From Stenotrophomonas maltophilia (GTDB taxonomy: Bacteria > Pseudomonadota > Gammaproteobacteria > Xanthomonadales > Xanthomonadaceae): a DNA stretch of 58,500 bases. A program made the translations under genes and the position numbers. The stretch is from positions 4,490,750-4,549,249 of the forward strand of contig NZ_CP033877.1 in the NCBI RefSeq assembly GCF_006970445.1, given 5' to 3'. Position 1 is the stretch's first letter. Each line of letters begins with the position of its first letter. The notes beneath the pieces were generated by a model. It was given only the letters and a program-made list of their open reading frames with translations, was not told the origin of the DNA and made no database searches. Shown piece by piece: positions 1-8,424 of the stretch.

Positions 1-524
1 CCCTGCCATTGTTCGTGGTCACCATGGCCTCGCAGAACATTCCCGGTGTGGCAGTGATGCGCGCGTCCGGCTACGACGCCCCGGTGTCGCCGTTGATCGG
101 CTGGATCGGCGTGGTCAACACCCTGCTGGCGCCCTTCGGTGCGTATGCGCTGAACCTGGCCGCGATCACCGCCGCCATCTGCATGGGCCGCGATGCGCAC
201 GAGGATCCGGCGCGCCGCTATACCGCGGCGATGGCGGCCGGTGCCTTCTACATTGTCGTGGGGCTGTTCGGCGCCACGGTGGCCGCACTGTTCGCGGCCT
301 TCCCCAGGGAGCTGGTGGCCTGCGTGGCCGGTATCGCCCTGTTCGGGACCATCGGCAACAGCCTGGCCAGTGCACTGGCAGTGGAGCGCGACCGCGAGGC
401 GGCGCTGGTCACCTTCCTGGTTACCGCCTCGGGCGTATCCCTGGCCGGGATCGGCTCGGCGTTCTGGGGCCTGGTGGCCGGTGCACTGTGCCTGCTGGTG
501 CTGCGGGCACGAGCGGCGACCTGA
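1..524 (+). CDS. benE: BenE-family benzoate/H+ symporter, 3' part
   Basis: C-terminal part (about 173 residues) of an integral membrane transporter; the 5' end lies outside the window and the frame is open to its left edge. The visible part begins with the segment TMASQNIPGVAVMRASGY, typical of BenE-type benzoate transporters, followed by four or five hydrophobic helices and a stop at 522-524. BenE proteins import benzoate with protons across the inner membrane; the substrate here is inferred from family resemblance only. No aromatic catabolic genes follow, so it looks like a stand-alone transporter. The family is fairly certain, the substrate less so. Confidence 0.8.
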   Translation, partial: LPLFVVTMASQNIPGVAVMRASGYDAPVSPLIGWIGVVNTLLAPFGAYALNLAAITAAICMGRDAHEDPARRYTAAMAAGAFYIVVGLFGATVAALFAAFPRELVACVAGIALFGTIGNSLASALAVERDREAALVTFLVTASGVSLAGIGSAFWGLVAGALCLLVLRARAAT

Positions 525-561
525 GCAACCGTAGCAGGCCGGCGTGATCAGGCCGCCATGA

Positions 562-1107
562 TCAGCCCGGCAGGCGGGCGACGGTGTTGATCACCGCGCC
601 GGCCGCCATGCCGATCACCACCGCCCACACGCTGGTGCCGCCACGACGCTGCAGTTCGGCACGAATGCGGTTGTGCTGGCCGGCGTGGGCAACCTTCACT
701 TTGCCCAGCAGCCGCATGCAATGGCGCAGGTACAGGGTGTTGGCGGTCACCGCGATGCCGAACCGTGGCACCGTCAGCAACGCCACCGTGAGCAGCGGGC
801 TGGCCTGGGCCGTCAGCAGCGCGATGCCGAACAGGACCAGTTCGAAGAGGATGGCCGCCAGGTACATCTTCCGGTGCAGCAGCCAGTACGTCGGCACCAG
901 GAAGGCGGGCCAGTGCCACGGCCGCGGCGGCTGCGGCACCGGGCTGTCCAGGTGCCAGCGCTGGCGGTAGAGCGCCGCATTGGGCCCCACGAAGAGATTC
1001 AGATAGTCCGCGTCGGACGGAGCGGTCGTGCCATCCACCTCTGCAGCAGGCGCGAGATAGGGATTGTCATCCGCCGGGGACGCCGGCGGGGTATCCAGAT
1101 GAGCCAT
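562..1107 (-). CDS. DUF2628-type membrane protein
   Basis: 181 residues. The N-terminal 30 residues are polar and Pro/Ala-rich. They are followed by the motif LYRQRWHLDS, a conserved PWHWPAFLVP segment and about three hydrophobic helices (roughly residues 85-130 and 160-178). This arrangement matches DUF2628 proteins, small inner-membrane proteins of unknown function. The next gene on the same strand (1180-1974) has the same core (IYRQRWRLDQ, TWHWPAFLIG), so the two are tandem paralogues, probably co-transcribed with 72 bp between them. Function unknown. Confidence 0.75.
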   Translation of the reverse strand: MAHLDTPPASPADDNPYLAPAAEVDGTTAPSDADYLNLFVGPNAALYRQRWHLDSPVPQPPRPWHWPAFLVPTYWLLHRKMYLAAILFELVLFGIALLTAQASPLLTVALLTVPRFGIAVTANTLYLRHCMRLLGKVKVAHAGQHNRIRAELQRRGGTSVWAVVIGMAAGAVINTVARLPG

Positions 1108-1179
1108 GTCGGCGATTCCTTGCCCGTGATGAACCTGCGGTAGCGGCAGGTGCGGGCGAAACTGGAGCCGTCCCCGGCG

Positions 1180-1974
1180 TCAGCCTCCCACCACCTGCCC
1201 CACGTACATCACCGCAATGACGACGATGGTGACCATGGCCGCTGCAACGGCATTGGTATCCCCCCGTTCGGCCAGCTCGCTGCGCAGGCGTGTCTCGTCG
1301 TCTCCGGCCAGCGCGCGGGCACGGGCGATCTCACGCTGGCAATGCGTCAGGTACCAGCGGTTGGCATACACCGCAGCGGTGATGTTGATCACAAGGGTGA
1401 TGACCATCGAAACGCCTTCCGGCACGCCCAGCAACGCCTCGGCGATGCTGAAGAACACCAGCATGCCGGCCCAGATCGCCGCCAGCCGGTACATCCTGCG
1501 GTACACCATCCAGATCACGCCGATCAGGAAGGCCGGCCAGTGCCAGGTGCCGTTGCCGTCGGCAATGCCCTGGTCCAGCCGCCAGCGCTGTCGATAGATC
1601 GGGAAGTTGCCGCCGACCACGGCGGCGTACAAGGCGATGTCGCCTTGCAGCTGCGGAGCGGTCGCGGCCGCGGGCGAAGCGGCGGTCGCACGATAGGGGT
1701 CGGACGGATCGGCGGTCTGGGCGTCGCTGCCGATGACGGCCTGCACGGATTCAACCGGCGGCGGGGTCGGACCGATCGGCGTCACCGAAGGATCCAGCTC
1801 GGCCAGCGGCCGCCACGATGCCATCCCTTCGCGCCACAGCAGCGTGCGTGCGGTTACGGTGCCGTCCTGCCGCAGGCGGCGCAACCCGGCCAGGTCCACC
1901 GGCCCTTCGCTCTGCTTGCTGTTGGCGTACCACCACTGTGCTTCCTGCATGCCATCCATTCCTGTCGATCCCAT
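1180..1974 (-). CDS. GYF_2 (DUF4339) plus DUF2628 membrane protein
   Basis: 264 residues in two parts. Residues about 12-60 (QWWYANSKQSEGPVDLAGL ... LLWREGMASWRPL) form a GYF_2/DUF4339 domain, a predicted peptide-binding module common at the N-terminus of bacterial membrane proteins. A Pro/Ala-rich linker leads to a C-terminal DUF2628 region with IYRQRWRLDQ, WHWPAFLIG and three or four hydrophobic helices. It is a paralogue of the next gene downstream, with the GYF module added. Its start lies 3 bp after the stop of the epimerase gene at 1977, so the three genes are probably one transcript. Function unknown. Confidence 0.78.
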   Translation of the reverse strand: MGSTGMDGMQEAQWWYANSKQSEGPVDLAGLRRLRQDGTVTARTLLWREGMASWRPLAELDPSVTPIGPTPPPVESVQAVIGSDAQTADPSDPYRATAASPAAATAPQLQGDIALYAAVVGGNFPIYRQRWRLDQGIADGNGTWHWPAFLIGVIWMVYRRMYRLAAIWAGMLVFFSIAEALLGVPEGVSMVITLVINITAAVYANRWYLTHCQREIARARALAGDDETRLRSELAERGDTNAVAAAMVTIVVIAVMYVGQVVGG

Positions 1975-1976
1975 CG

Positions 1977-2867
1977 TTACTCTGAAAATCCCGCCACGGC
2001 CTGCAGCGGTTCACTGGCCAGCACCTGCACCAGCTGGTGGCGCGCGCCGGGTGCAAGGGTAATCTGCTCTGGCCCGGCATTGGCCACTTCCAGGCACACG
2101 TAGTCGTGCCAACCGTCGCCGACATCAGCCATCTTCGCCGCCGCCTCCGCGCCCGGGTTCCAGGCCACCAGGGTCTGGCTGCCTTCGCTGCGGATCTCGA
2201 TCCGCCGCTGCAGGACGGGATCGCGAAGCAGGTAGTGGCCACCGGCACCGGTATAGATGCGGTCGCTGCGCCCCGGATCGCGCGGGTCACGCAACGACCA
2301 GGGCCCCTGTTGCTGGTGCAGGTGCGCGTAGTCCTCGTACTTGTCCAGATAACGCAGGCCATCGAGGCCATCGACCTCGACACGACGGGCATCGCCTACC
2401 CGGAAGTAGCTGTGCAGGGCCTGGGTGAAGGTCACCGGGGACGTGCTGGTGTTCTCGGTGGTCAGCTGCTGGTGCATCTGGCGACCGATGCGCAGCTGCA
2501 TCTGCAGGCGCAGGCCACATTCGGCAATCGACAGAGGCGCCAGCTGCAGCTCCAGCTCACCGTCATCGCCCTGGCGGGCCTGCAGCAGCTCCCAGCGCGC
2601 GGTGCGCACCAGGCCGTGTGCCGGCACGTCACCACTCTGGCCCTGGCGACCAAACCACGGCCAGCACACCGGAACCCCGCCCCGTATCGGCGTGGGCAGC
2701 CCGGCACGTTTCGGCGACAGCCACAGTACGTCCGGCTGCCCTTCCGGAATGAACGACAACAGTTGTCCACCGAACACGCTGATGACCGCGGTGGCGCTGG
2801 GGGTGCGTACCTGCCAGGCCTCCAGCCCGTGGTACAGGCCGGTGCTGATGTCCGGGTTCGACTGCAT
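1977..2867 (-). CDS. D-hexose-6-phosphate mutarotase (YeaD-like aldose 1-epimerase)
   Basis: 296 residues from the ATG at 2865-2867, chosen because a ggag Shine-Dalgarno lies just upstream and the family homology starts there; an upstream in-frame extension to 3008 overlaps the transglycosylase gene and looks spurious. The sequence is a galactose-mutarotase-like beta-sandwich: VISVFGGQLLSFIP near the start, the substrate-loop motif RGGVPVCWPWFG, LHSYFRVGD and a C-terminal VCLEVAN. Such enzymes interconvert the alpha and beta anomers of glucose 6-phosphate in the cytoplasm. It is a housekeeping accessory of central carbon metabolism, and the neighbours give no pathway. Confidence 0.85.
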   Translation of the reverse strand: MQSNPDISTGLYHGLEAWQVRTPSATAVISVFGGQLLSFIPEGQPDVLWLSPKRAGLPTPIRGGVPVCWPWFGRQGQSGDVPAHGLVRTARWELLQARQGDDGELELQLAPLSIAECGLRLQMQLRIGRQMHQQLTTENTSTSPVTFTQALHSYFRVGDARRVEVDGLDGLRYLDKYEDYAHLHQQQGPWSLRDPRDPGRSDRIYTGAGGHYLLRDPVLQRRIEIRSEGSQTLVAWNPGAEAAAKMADVGDGWHDYVCLEVANAGPEQITLAPGARHQLVQVLASEPLQAVAGFSE

Positions 2868-2928
2868 GCGATGACGCTCCTTGAAGACCGCGGCGATGAT
2901 GTCGCGGCCAGCCTGCGAACGGCAAGGC

Positions 2929-4176
2929 CTAGCGTGTGGCGGGCGACATTGCTGCTGCCTCCTGCTGCAATGCGCGCAGGATGCGCTGGCCGGCGCGCCC
3001 ATCCGCATTGGCCCAGCCCAGGCGCTGCTGCTCGGCCTGGATCGCGCGACGCGTGGCGGTGCCGATCATGCCGTCGGCGCTGCCGATGTCGTGGCCACGC
3101 GCCAGCAGCAGGGTCTGCAGCTGGCGGCGTTCATCGCGGCCGAGGCCGGGATCATCGGTCGGCCAGGCCGTGGCCAGGCCGGTGCCGCCACGCAGCTGGT
3201 CGGCCAGCGTGGCAATGGCCAGTGCATAGCTTTCGGCGGCGTTGTAGCTGTAGATCGCATCGTAGTTGCGGAACACCAGCAGCGCCGGGCCCTTGATGCC
3301 GGCCGGCAGCAGCAGGGCCGCGCGCGCGTCTGCCGGCAGGTTGGCCGGGGCCAGCACGCTGCCATCGAGCGCGGTCACGCCCTGCGCGCGCCAATCGGCA
3401 AGGGCTCGACGCTGGGTGCGGCCGGCCTGGCTGGCGTTGAAGCCGGCGGGAATACGGACCTCCATGCCCCACGGTTCGCCACTGCGCCAACCGGCACGCT
3501 TCAGATAGTTGGCGGTGGAGGCGAGCGCGTCGGGAATGCTGCCGACCAGATCGCGGCGGCCATCGCCATCACCATCGACCGCGATACGTGCGTAGGTGCT
3601 GGGCATGAACTGGGTGTGCCCGAAGGCGCCGGCCCAGGAACCGGTCAGCCCCTGGGCCTGCAGGTCACCGCGATCGATCAGCTTGAGCAGCGCCAGCAGT
3701 TCGCCACGGAAGAAAGCCTGGCGGCGGCCGGCACAGGACAGCGTGGCCAGCGACTGCAGCAGTGGGCGTTTGCCGAATACGCGGCCATAGTCGCTCTCCA
3801 CCCCCCAGACCGCGACGATGGTGGCCGGATCGACGCCGTACTGCGCGGAGACGCGATCAAGCAGATCGCGTTGTTGCTGCAGCTGGGTGCGGCCATCATC
3901 GACGCGCTGGCGGTCGACCAGCGCGGCCAGGTAATCCCAGATCGGCGTGGTGAATTCCGGCTGTGCGTCGAGCAGCCCGAGCACGCTCGGGTCCGGCGTG
4001 AGTCCGGCGGTGATCTCGTTGAAACGGTCGGCGCCGATGCCCTGGGCCGCGGCGGTAGCCTGCAGGCCCGCCAGGCAGCGAGTGAACGCCGGATCGTTGC
4101 TGGCGGCGGGGGCCGCAGGCAGCGTCGGGTTCGACGCGAGGGCGGCCGCCAAGCCGAGCGTGGTCAGAATGGGCAT
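2929..4176 (-). CDS. MltB-family lytic murein transglycosylase with peptidoglycan-binding domain
   Basis: 415 residues. A short hydrophobic N-terminus (residues 1-25) suggests export. Residues about 28-320 are the SLT_2/MltB catalytic domain: VWGVESDYGRVFG holds the expected catalytic glutamate (Glu127), with GAFGHTQFMPSTY and DGDGDGRRDLVGS (possible metal-binding loop) behind it. Residues about 345-405 form a PG_binding_1 domain (LLLARGHDIGSADGMIGTAT). Enzymes of this type cleave the MurNAc-GlcNAc bond to form 1,6-anhydro-MurNAc ends during wall remodelling. No lipobox cysteine is visible near the N-terminus, so it is probably a soluble periplasmic form, unlike E. coli MltB. Confidence 0.87.
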   Translation of the reverse strand: MPILTTLGLAAALASNPTLPAAPAASNDPAFTRCLAGLQATAAAQGIGADRFNEITAGLTPDPSVLGLLDAQPEFTTPIWDYLAALVDRQRVDDGRTQLQQQRDLLDRVSAQYGVDPATIVAVWGVESDYGRVFGKRPLLQSLATLSCAGRRQAFFRGELLALLKLIDRGDLQAQGLTGSWAGAFGHTQFMPSTYARIAVDGDGDGRRDLVGSIPDALASTANYLKRAGWRSGEPWGMEVRIPAGFNASQAGRTQRRALADWRAQGVTALDGSVLAPANLPADARAALLLPAGIKGPALLVFRNYDAIYSYNAAESYALAIATLADQLRGGTGLATAWPTDDPGLGRDERRQLQTLLLARGHDIGSADGMIGTATRRAIQAEQQRLGWANADGRAGQRILRALQQEAAAMSPATR

Positions 4177-4260
4177 GGCGTCCTCCGTGTTGCCGTTGCA
4201 CGGCCATCTTAGGGGCAGCGGTGCGGCCGAACCTGAAGGGGCACCGGCTGGCCGCTCGCC

Positions 4261-5235
4261 CTAGGCGCTGCGCAGCAGGCGCAGGCCATAGGCGGGGCTT
4301 TCGGCATCCCATCGTTGCGCGACCTGCAGGCCGGCCTGCTGCAACAGCGCGTCGAAGCTGTCATCGGTGTACTTGTGGCTGTACTCGACGCGGATGGGTT
4401 CACCGGCGGCGAAGTGGAAGGTGCGGCCCTCCAGGTGGACGTCCTGCGCCCGCTGGCTGACCAGGTCGGTTTCAATGCGCAGCCGCGCGGTGCTGTAGCG
4501 GGCGCGGTGGCGGAATCCGTCGAGATCGAAATCACTGCCGATCTCGCGATTGAGACGGGCCAGCAGGTTGAGAGTGAATGCGGCGGTGACGCCCTGCGCA
4601 TCGTTGTAGGCCGCCTCGATCAGCGCCGGATCCTTGTGCATGTCGATGCCGACCAGGGCCAGGCCGTCGCGGCCCATCGTCTGGCGCATCGCACGCAGCA
4701 GGGCGAAGGCATCCTCTTCGGCGAAATTGCCCAATGTGGAACCGGGGAAGAACAGCATGCGGCGTGCCGGCGTGCGCTCGGGTGTGGGCACGGCGACGGC
4801 GCGGGTGAAGTCGGCGCAGACCGGCAGCATCTCGACCTCGGGCAGCGCGGGTGCCAGATGGTCGATGCTGGACAGCAATGCGGCTCGCGAGATCTCGATC
4901 GGGGTATAGGCCACCGGATCCTGCAGCGCAGCCAGCAGCAATGCGGTCTTGCGGCCACTGCCGCTGCCCAGCTCCACCACGTGCAGGCGCGGGCCAACCA
5001 CGCGCGCGATATCGGGCAGCACCCGGGCCAGCAGCGCCAGCTCGGTGCGCGTGGGGTAGTACTCGCGGGTCTGGGTGATCTGTTCGAACAGACGCGAGCC
5101 GCGAGCGTCATAGAAGTACTTGGAGGGCAGCTGCCGCGATGCGCGTGACAGCCCGGCCACCGCATCGGCCAGGATCTGCTGGCGGCTGGGGGTCAGGTCG
5201 GTCAGCGCCTGCAGAGCGTCCTGCACCGTACTCAT
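4261..5235 (-). CDS. egtD: L-histidine N-alpha-methyltransferase EgtD
   Basis: 324 residues. The start is the ATG at 5233-5235, which overlaps the egtB stop as ATGA; a longer frame upstream is a shadow of egtB. DUF2260-type SAM methyltransferase: SKYFYDARGSRLFEQIT and REYYPTRTE at the N-terminus, the SAM loop VELGSGSGRKT, then LFFPGSTLGNF and a C-terminal FAAGEPIRVEYSHKY. EgtD trimethylates histidine to hercynine, the first step of ergothioneine synthesis. It is translationally coupled to egtB, which performs the next step. No egtA, egtC or egtE gene is adjacent. Confidence 0.92.
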   Translation of the reverse strand: MSTVQDALQALTDLTPSRQQILADAVAGLSRASRQLPSKYFYDARGSRLFEQITQTREYYPTRTELALLARVLPDIARVVGPRLHVVELGSGSGRKTALLLAALQDPVAYTPIEISRAALLSSIDHLAPALPEVEMLPVCADFTRAVAVPTPERTPARRMLFFPGSTLGNFAEEDAFALLRAMRQTMGRDGLALVGIDMHKDPALIEAAYNDAQGVTAAFTLNLLARLNREIGSDFDLDGFRHRARYSTARLRIETDLVSQRAQDVHLEGRTFHFAAGEPIRVEYSHKYTDDSFDALLQQAGLQVAQRWDAESPAYGLRLLRSA

Positions 5236-6542
5236 GCGGGATCCCGGGCCAGGCGCAGGCCTGAGAACTGCCAGCGTGCCGGTGGCATGAAGAAGTTGCG
5301 GTAGCTGGCGCGTACATGATCGCGGGGCGTGGCACAGCTGCCGCCGCGCAGCACCCATTGGCCGCACATGAACTTGCCGTTGTATTCGCCGAGGTTGCCG
5401 TCAAAAGGACGGAAGCCCGGGTAGGCGCCATAGGCGCTGGCGGTCCACTCCCAGACATCGCCGAACAGCTGCCGCAGCCCACTGCCCTGCCCCGCCCATG
5501 GGTGCAGGTGATCGTCGTCGGCAAAATGGCCGCGCGTGGGCTGCGACGCAGCGGCGGCCTCCCACTCGAACTCGCTGGGCAGGCGTGCACCGGCCCAGCG
5601 GGCGCAGGCGTCGGCCTCGTAGTAGCTGAGGTGGCAGACCGGCGCATGCGGATCCAGCTCGCGCCAACCACCGAGGGTGTACTCGCGCTGCAGGGCATCG
5701 TCCCAGTACAGCGGGTGCCGCCAGCCCTCGGCTTCACGCAGCGCCCAGCCTTCGCTGAGCCACCAGCGCGGTTCGCGGTACCCCCCAGCTTCGATGAAGG
5801 CGCGGTACTCGGCGTTGCTGACGGGGCGCTCGGCCAGCGCATGCGCGGGCAGCAGCACGCGGTGCGGTGGCGATTCGTTGTCGTAGGCGAAGGCGGCGTG
5901 CCGGGGCCAGGCCGCGGCACCGACGGTGACGATGCGTTCGGGTGTTTCGATCCAGCCCTGCGCCGTGGCGGTGCTGGCGATGGGCCGCAGATCCTCCCGA
6001 TAAGCGGGCTGCAGCGGATTGCACCAGAACGCATGCTTGACGTCGGTCAACAGCAGTTCCTGGTGCTGTTGTTCGTGCTGCAGGCCCAACTGAAGGTGCT
6101 GCAGCGCCTGCGCGTCAAGGTCGCCTGCCGCCAGCCGCGATTGCACCTGCATGTCGACCTGTTGCCGGTAGTCGCGCACCTGCTGCAGCGAGGGCCTCGA
6201 CAGCAGACCGCGCTGCGGCCGCGCATGCGCCGGGCCGATGCTCTTGTAGTAGCTGTTGAACAGATAGTCCCAGGCTGGATCATGCGCCGGCGCGGTGGCG
6301 AATCCGGCCAGCACGAAGCGTTCAAAGAACCAGGTGGTATGGGCCAGGTGCCATTTGCTGGGACTGGCGTCGGCCATGCTCTGCAGCATGGCGTCCTCGG
6401 CACTGAGCGGCGCGGCCAGCTGCATGCTGCGGGCACGCACCCGTGCGAAGCGGTGGGCGAGATCGTGCTGCGGGGCAGCGACGGCGGCGGGTACGCTGTC
6501 CATGCGTGCAGCATCGACGCAGTGTGGTGAGTGCGACGTCAT
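5232..6542 (-). CDS. egtB: Ergothioneine biosynthesis sulfoxide synthase EgtB
   Basis: 436 residues from the ATG at 6542; an in-frame ATG at 6503 (423 residues) is equally plausible because neither has a clear ribosome-binding site. The N-terminal DinB-like half carries the iron ligands KWHLAHTTWFFE and the HX3HXE motif HEQQHQE (His156, His160, Glu162). The C-terminal half is an FGE-sulfatase fold (SNAEYRAFIEAGGY, RLPSEFEWEAA, GDVWEWTASAY, RGGSCATP). EgtB is a non-haem iron enzyme that joins a sulfur donor to hercynine with O2. The gene is the first of the egtBD pair and is divergent from the GGDEF gene, with their 5' ends touching. Confidence 0.92.
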   Translation of the reverse strand: MTSHSPHCVDAARMDSVPAAVAAPQHDLAHRFARVRARSMQLAAPLSAEDAMLQSMADASPSKWHLAHTTWFFERFVLAGFATAPAHDPAWDYLFNSYYKSIGPAHARPQRGLLSRPSLQQVRDYRQQVDMQVQSRLAAGDLDAQALQHLQLGLQHEQQHQELLLTDVKHAFWCNPLQPAYREDLRPIASTATAQGWIETPERIVTVGAAAWPRHAAFAYDNESPPHRVLLPAHALAERPVSNAEYRAFIEAGGYREPRWWLSEGWALREAEGWRHPLYWDDALQREYTLGGWRELDPHAPVCHLSYYEADACARWAGARLPSEFEWEAAAASQPTRGHFADDDHLHPWAGQGSGLRQLFGDVWEWTASAYGAYPGFRPFDGNLGEYNGKFMCGQWVLRGGSCATPRDHVRASYRNFFMPPARWQFSGLRLARDPA

Positions 6543-7935
6543 GGCACCGCACTGCGCCGTTCACATGGTTGCGGGCGTACCTATTCAAGAAGCGCGTGAG
6601 GACGCCGCTAACGGCAATGTTGCGGCCGCATCGCCACCGCACTGGACTTCCCGCGTGCCCCTGCATCCTCTCCGCCAGCCTGCGCATTACCTGTTCGTGC
6701 TGCCCGCCGTGCTGGTCGTCCTGGTGCTGTGGATGGCGCTGGGCACCGAGGATGTGGCCAGCCCGGCCCAGCGCATCCTGCCCTGGCTGCTGGCCTGCCT
6801 CGGCGCCGGCCTGGCCCTGCTCTACCACCAGATGCGCACGCTGTGCCTGCTGCTGGTGGTGGCAGTGGTGTTCGCCCTGCTGCATCGGGACGTCGCTGGC
6901 TACCTGCGCAGTGGCCATGTCGACGCCTTGACCCCACTGCGCTTCCACGCGATATCGGCGTGGGTGCCACTGCTGTTCGCCGGACTGGCGCTGTGGCCGG
7001 AACGCGGACGCCGACGCCAAGACCTGCTGCTGCGCGGCGTGGTCTACGGCGCGGCGCTGGTAGTCTTCCTGCTGCTGGCGGCACAGCAGCCGCAGGGCAT
7101 GCACGATCTGCTGTCGAACCGTCACTGGGCCTGGATTCCCGCCGACTGGAACGCGCTGGCGCAGCTGCCGGCGCTACTGTTCCTGCTGGCGACCGCCGCG
7201 CTGGGCTGGCAGGCGTGGCGGCATCCGCGGCCACTGCACACGGCGATGCTGCTGGCCCTGCTGTGCCTGTGGTGGATGCTGCCACGGATCTTCCTGCAGC
7301 CCGTGCTGCTGCCGGCGCTGAGCAGCGCCGCCCTGCTGCTGATGCTGGGCGCGATGCTGCAGGAATCCTTCCACATGGCCTTCCGCGATGAGCTGACCGG
7401 CCTGCCGGGGCGGCGCGCGTTCAACGAGACCCTGCAGCGGGCGCGCGGCACCTACAGCATCGCGATGGTGGACGTGGACCACTTCAAATCGTTCAACGAC
7501 ACCCATGGCCACGACACCGGCGACGACGTGCTGCGCCTGGTGGCCTCGCGGCTGGCGCGGGTCGGCGACGGTGGCCGCGCTTTCCGTTATGGCGGCGAAG
7601 AGTTCGCGGTGGTGTTCCTGGATCGCCCGACGGCGGCCTGTGTCGATGCCGTGGAAGCGCTGCGGCAGAGCATCGAGGACACCCGCATGCAGCTGCGCGA
7701 CCGCAGCACCCGCAGCCGTGACGACGAAGCCGGCCGCCAGCAGCGCGGACGCGGCGGCAACGGCCAGGTGGTGCAGGTGACGGTAAGCATCGGGCTGGCC
7801 GACAGCCGCGTGGATCCGCGGCCGACGGCAGTGGTCAAGGCCGCCGACCAGGCCCTGTATGCGGCCAAGGACGGGGGACGCAACCAGGTCCGCGCGCACG
7901 GCGGCCCGCGCGTGCTGGCCGCATCAAGCGTGTAG
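6541..7935 (+). CDS. Membrane-bound GGDEF diguanylate cyclase
   Basis: 464 residues if started at the ATG at 6541 (weak ggtgag upstream); the GTG at 6655 (426 residues), just before the first helix, is a good alternative. About eight hydrophobic segments form the N-terminal half (from LPAVLVVLVLWMAL to LLLMLGAMLQ), then a GGDEF domain begins at FRDELTGLPGRRAFNE. The active-site motif is GGEEF in FRYGGEEFAVVF, with metal/GTP residues in MVDVDHFKSFND. It should make cyclic di-GMP from GTP. An inhibitory RxxD site at the usual distance before GGEEF is not seen (RVGD is two residues too far). A basic insertion rich in Arg lies between the last two conserved blocks. It ends 3 bp before the convergent YchJ-like gene. 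Confidence 0.85.
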   Translation: MAPHCAVHMVAGVPIQEAREDAANGNVAAASPPHWTSRVPLHPLRQPAHYLFVLPAVLVVLVLWMALGTEDVASPAQRILPWLLACLGAGLALLYHQMRTLCLLLVVAVVFALLHRDVAGYLRSGHVDALTPLRFHAISAWVPLLFAGLALWPERGRRRQDLLLRGVVYGAALVVFLLLAAQQPQGMHDLLSNRHWAWIPADWNALAQLPALLFLLATAALGWQAWRHPRPLHTAMLLALLCLWWMLPRIFLQPVLLPALSSAALLLMLGAMLQESFHMAFRDELTGLPGRRAFNETLQRARGTYSIAMVDVDHFKSFNDTHGHDTGDDVLRLVASRLARVGDGGRAFRYGGEEFAVVFLDRPTAACVDAVEALRQSIEDTRMQLRDRSTRSRDDEAGRQQRGRGGNGQVVQVTVSIGLADSRVDPRPTAVVKAADQALYAAKDGGRNQVRAHGGPRVLAASSV

Positions 7936-7938
7936 AGC

Positions 7939-8331
7939 TCAGACCGCGTCGAGGTAGTACCAGCGGCCATCGATGCGCTGGAAACGGCTGTGCTCGGTCA
8001 TCTTCACCGCGCTGCCGCCGCCCACCCGATAGCGCGCGGTGAACCTGACCTCGGCACTGTCGGTACCGGTGATCGCGTGGTCATGCACGGTCAGGCCCAG
8101 CCAATGCGTACGCTGGCCGGGGGCATCGTCCAGCGACAGCTCGGCCGGACGCGTGTCCGGATGCCAGGTCTGGCGCAGGTAGTCGGCCAGGCCACGCACA
8201 TAGGCGCTGTAGCGCGAACGCATCAGGTGCTCGGCATCAGGCGCGGCTTCACCGGCATGGAAACGACCACAGCAGGCGGCATAGTCGGCGGGAAGGCCAC
8301 AGGGGCAGGGATCAGCGGGTTTTCGGCTCAT
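7939..8331 (-). CDS. YchJ-family protein with SEC-C-like metal-binding motif
   Basis: 130 residues from the ATG at 8329-8331, chosen because the family begins just before the cysteine motif. DPCPCG and ACCGRFH at the N-terminus provide the clustered cysteines of a SEC-C-like zinc site. [11 protein letters not shown], the hallmark of YchJ/UPF0225 proteins, follows, then an NTF2-like beta-rich C-terminus ending [12 protein letters not shown]. Members are small cytoplasmic proteins of unknown role. The stop faces the stop of the GGDEF gene with only 3 bp between, and no terminator is visible. Confidence 0.87.
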   Translation of the reverse strand: MSRKPADPCPCGLPADYAACCGRFHAGEAAPDAEHLMRSRYSAYVRGLADYLRQTWHPDTRPAELSLDDAPGQRTHWLGLTVHDHAITGTDSAEVRFTARYRVGGGSAVKMTEHSRFQRIDGRWYYLDAV

Positions 8332-8424
8332 GCCGGCATTGTCGCCGGGTTGCAGGGATTGATCCACGCGCGGCGGGAGTCACCTGGAGCAGGACAGGCG
8401 TATGCTGTCGCGCCCCCACATTGA

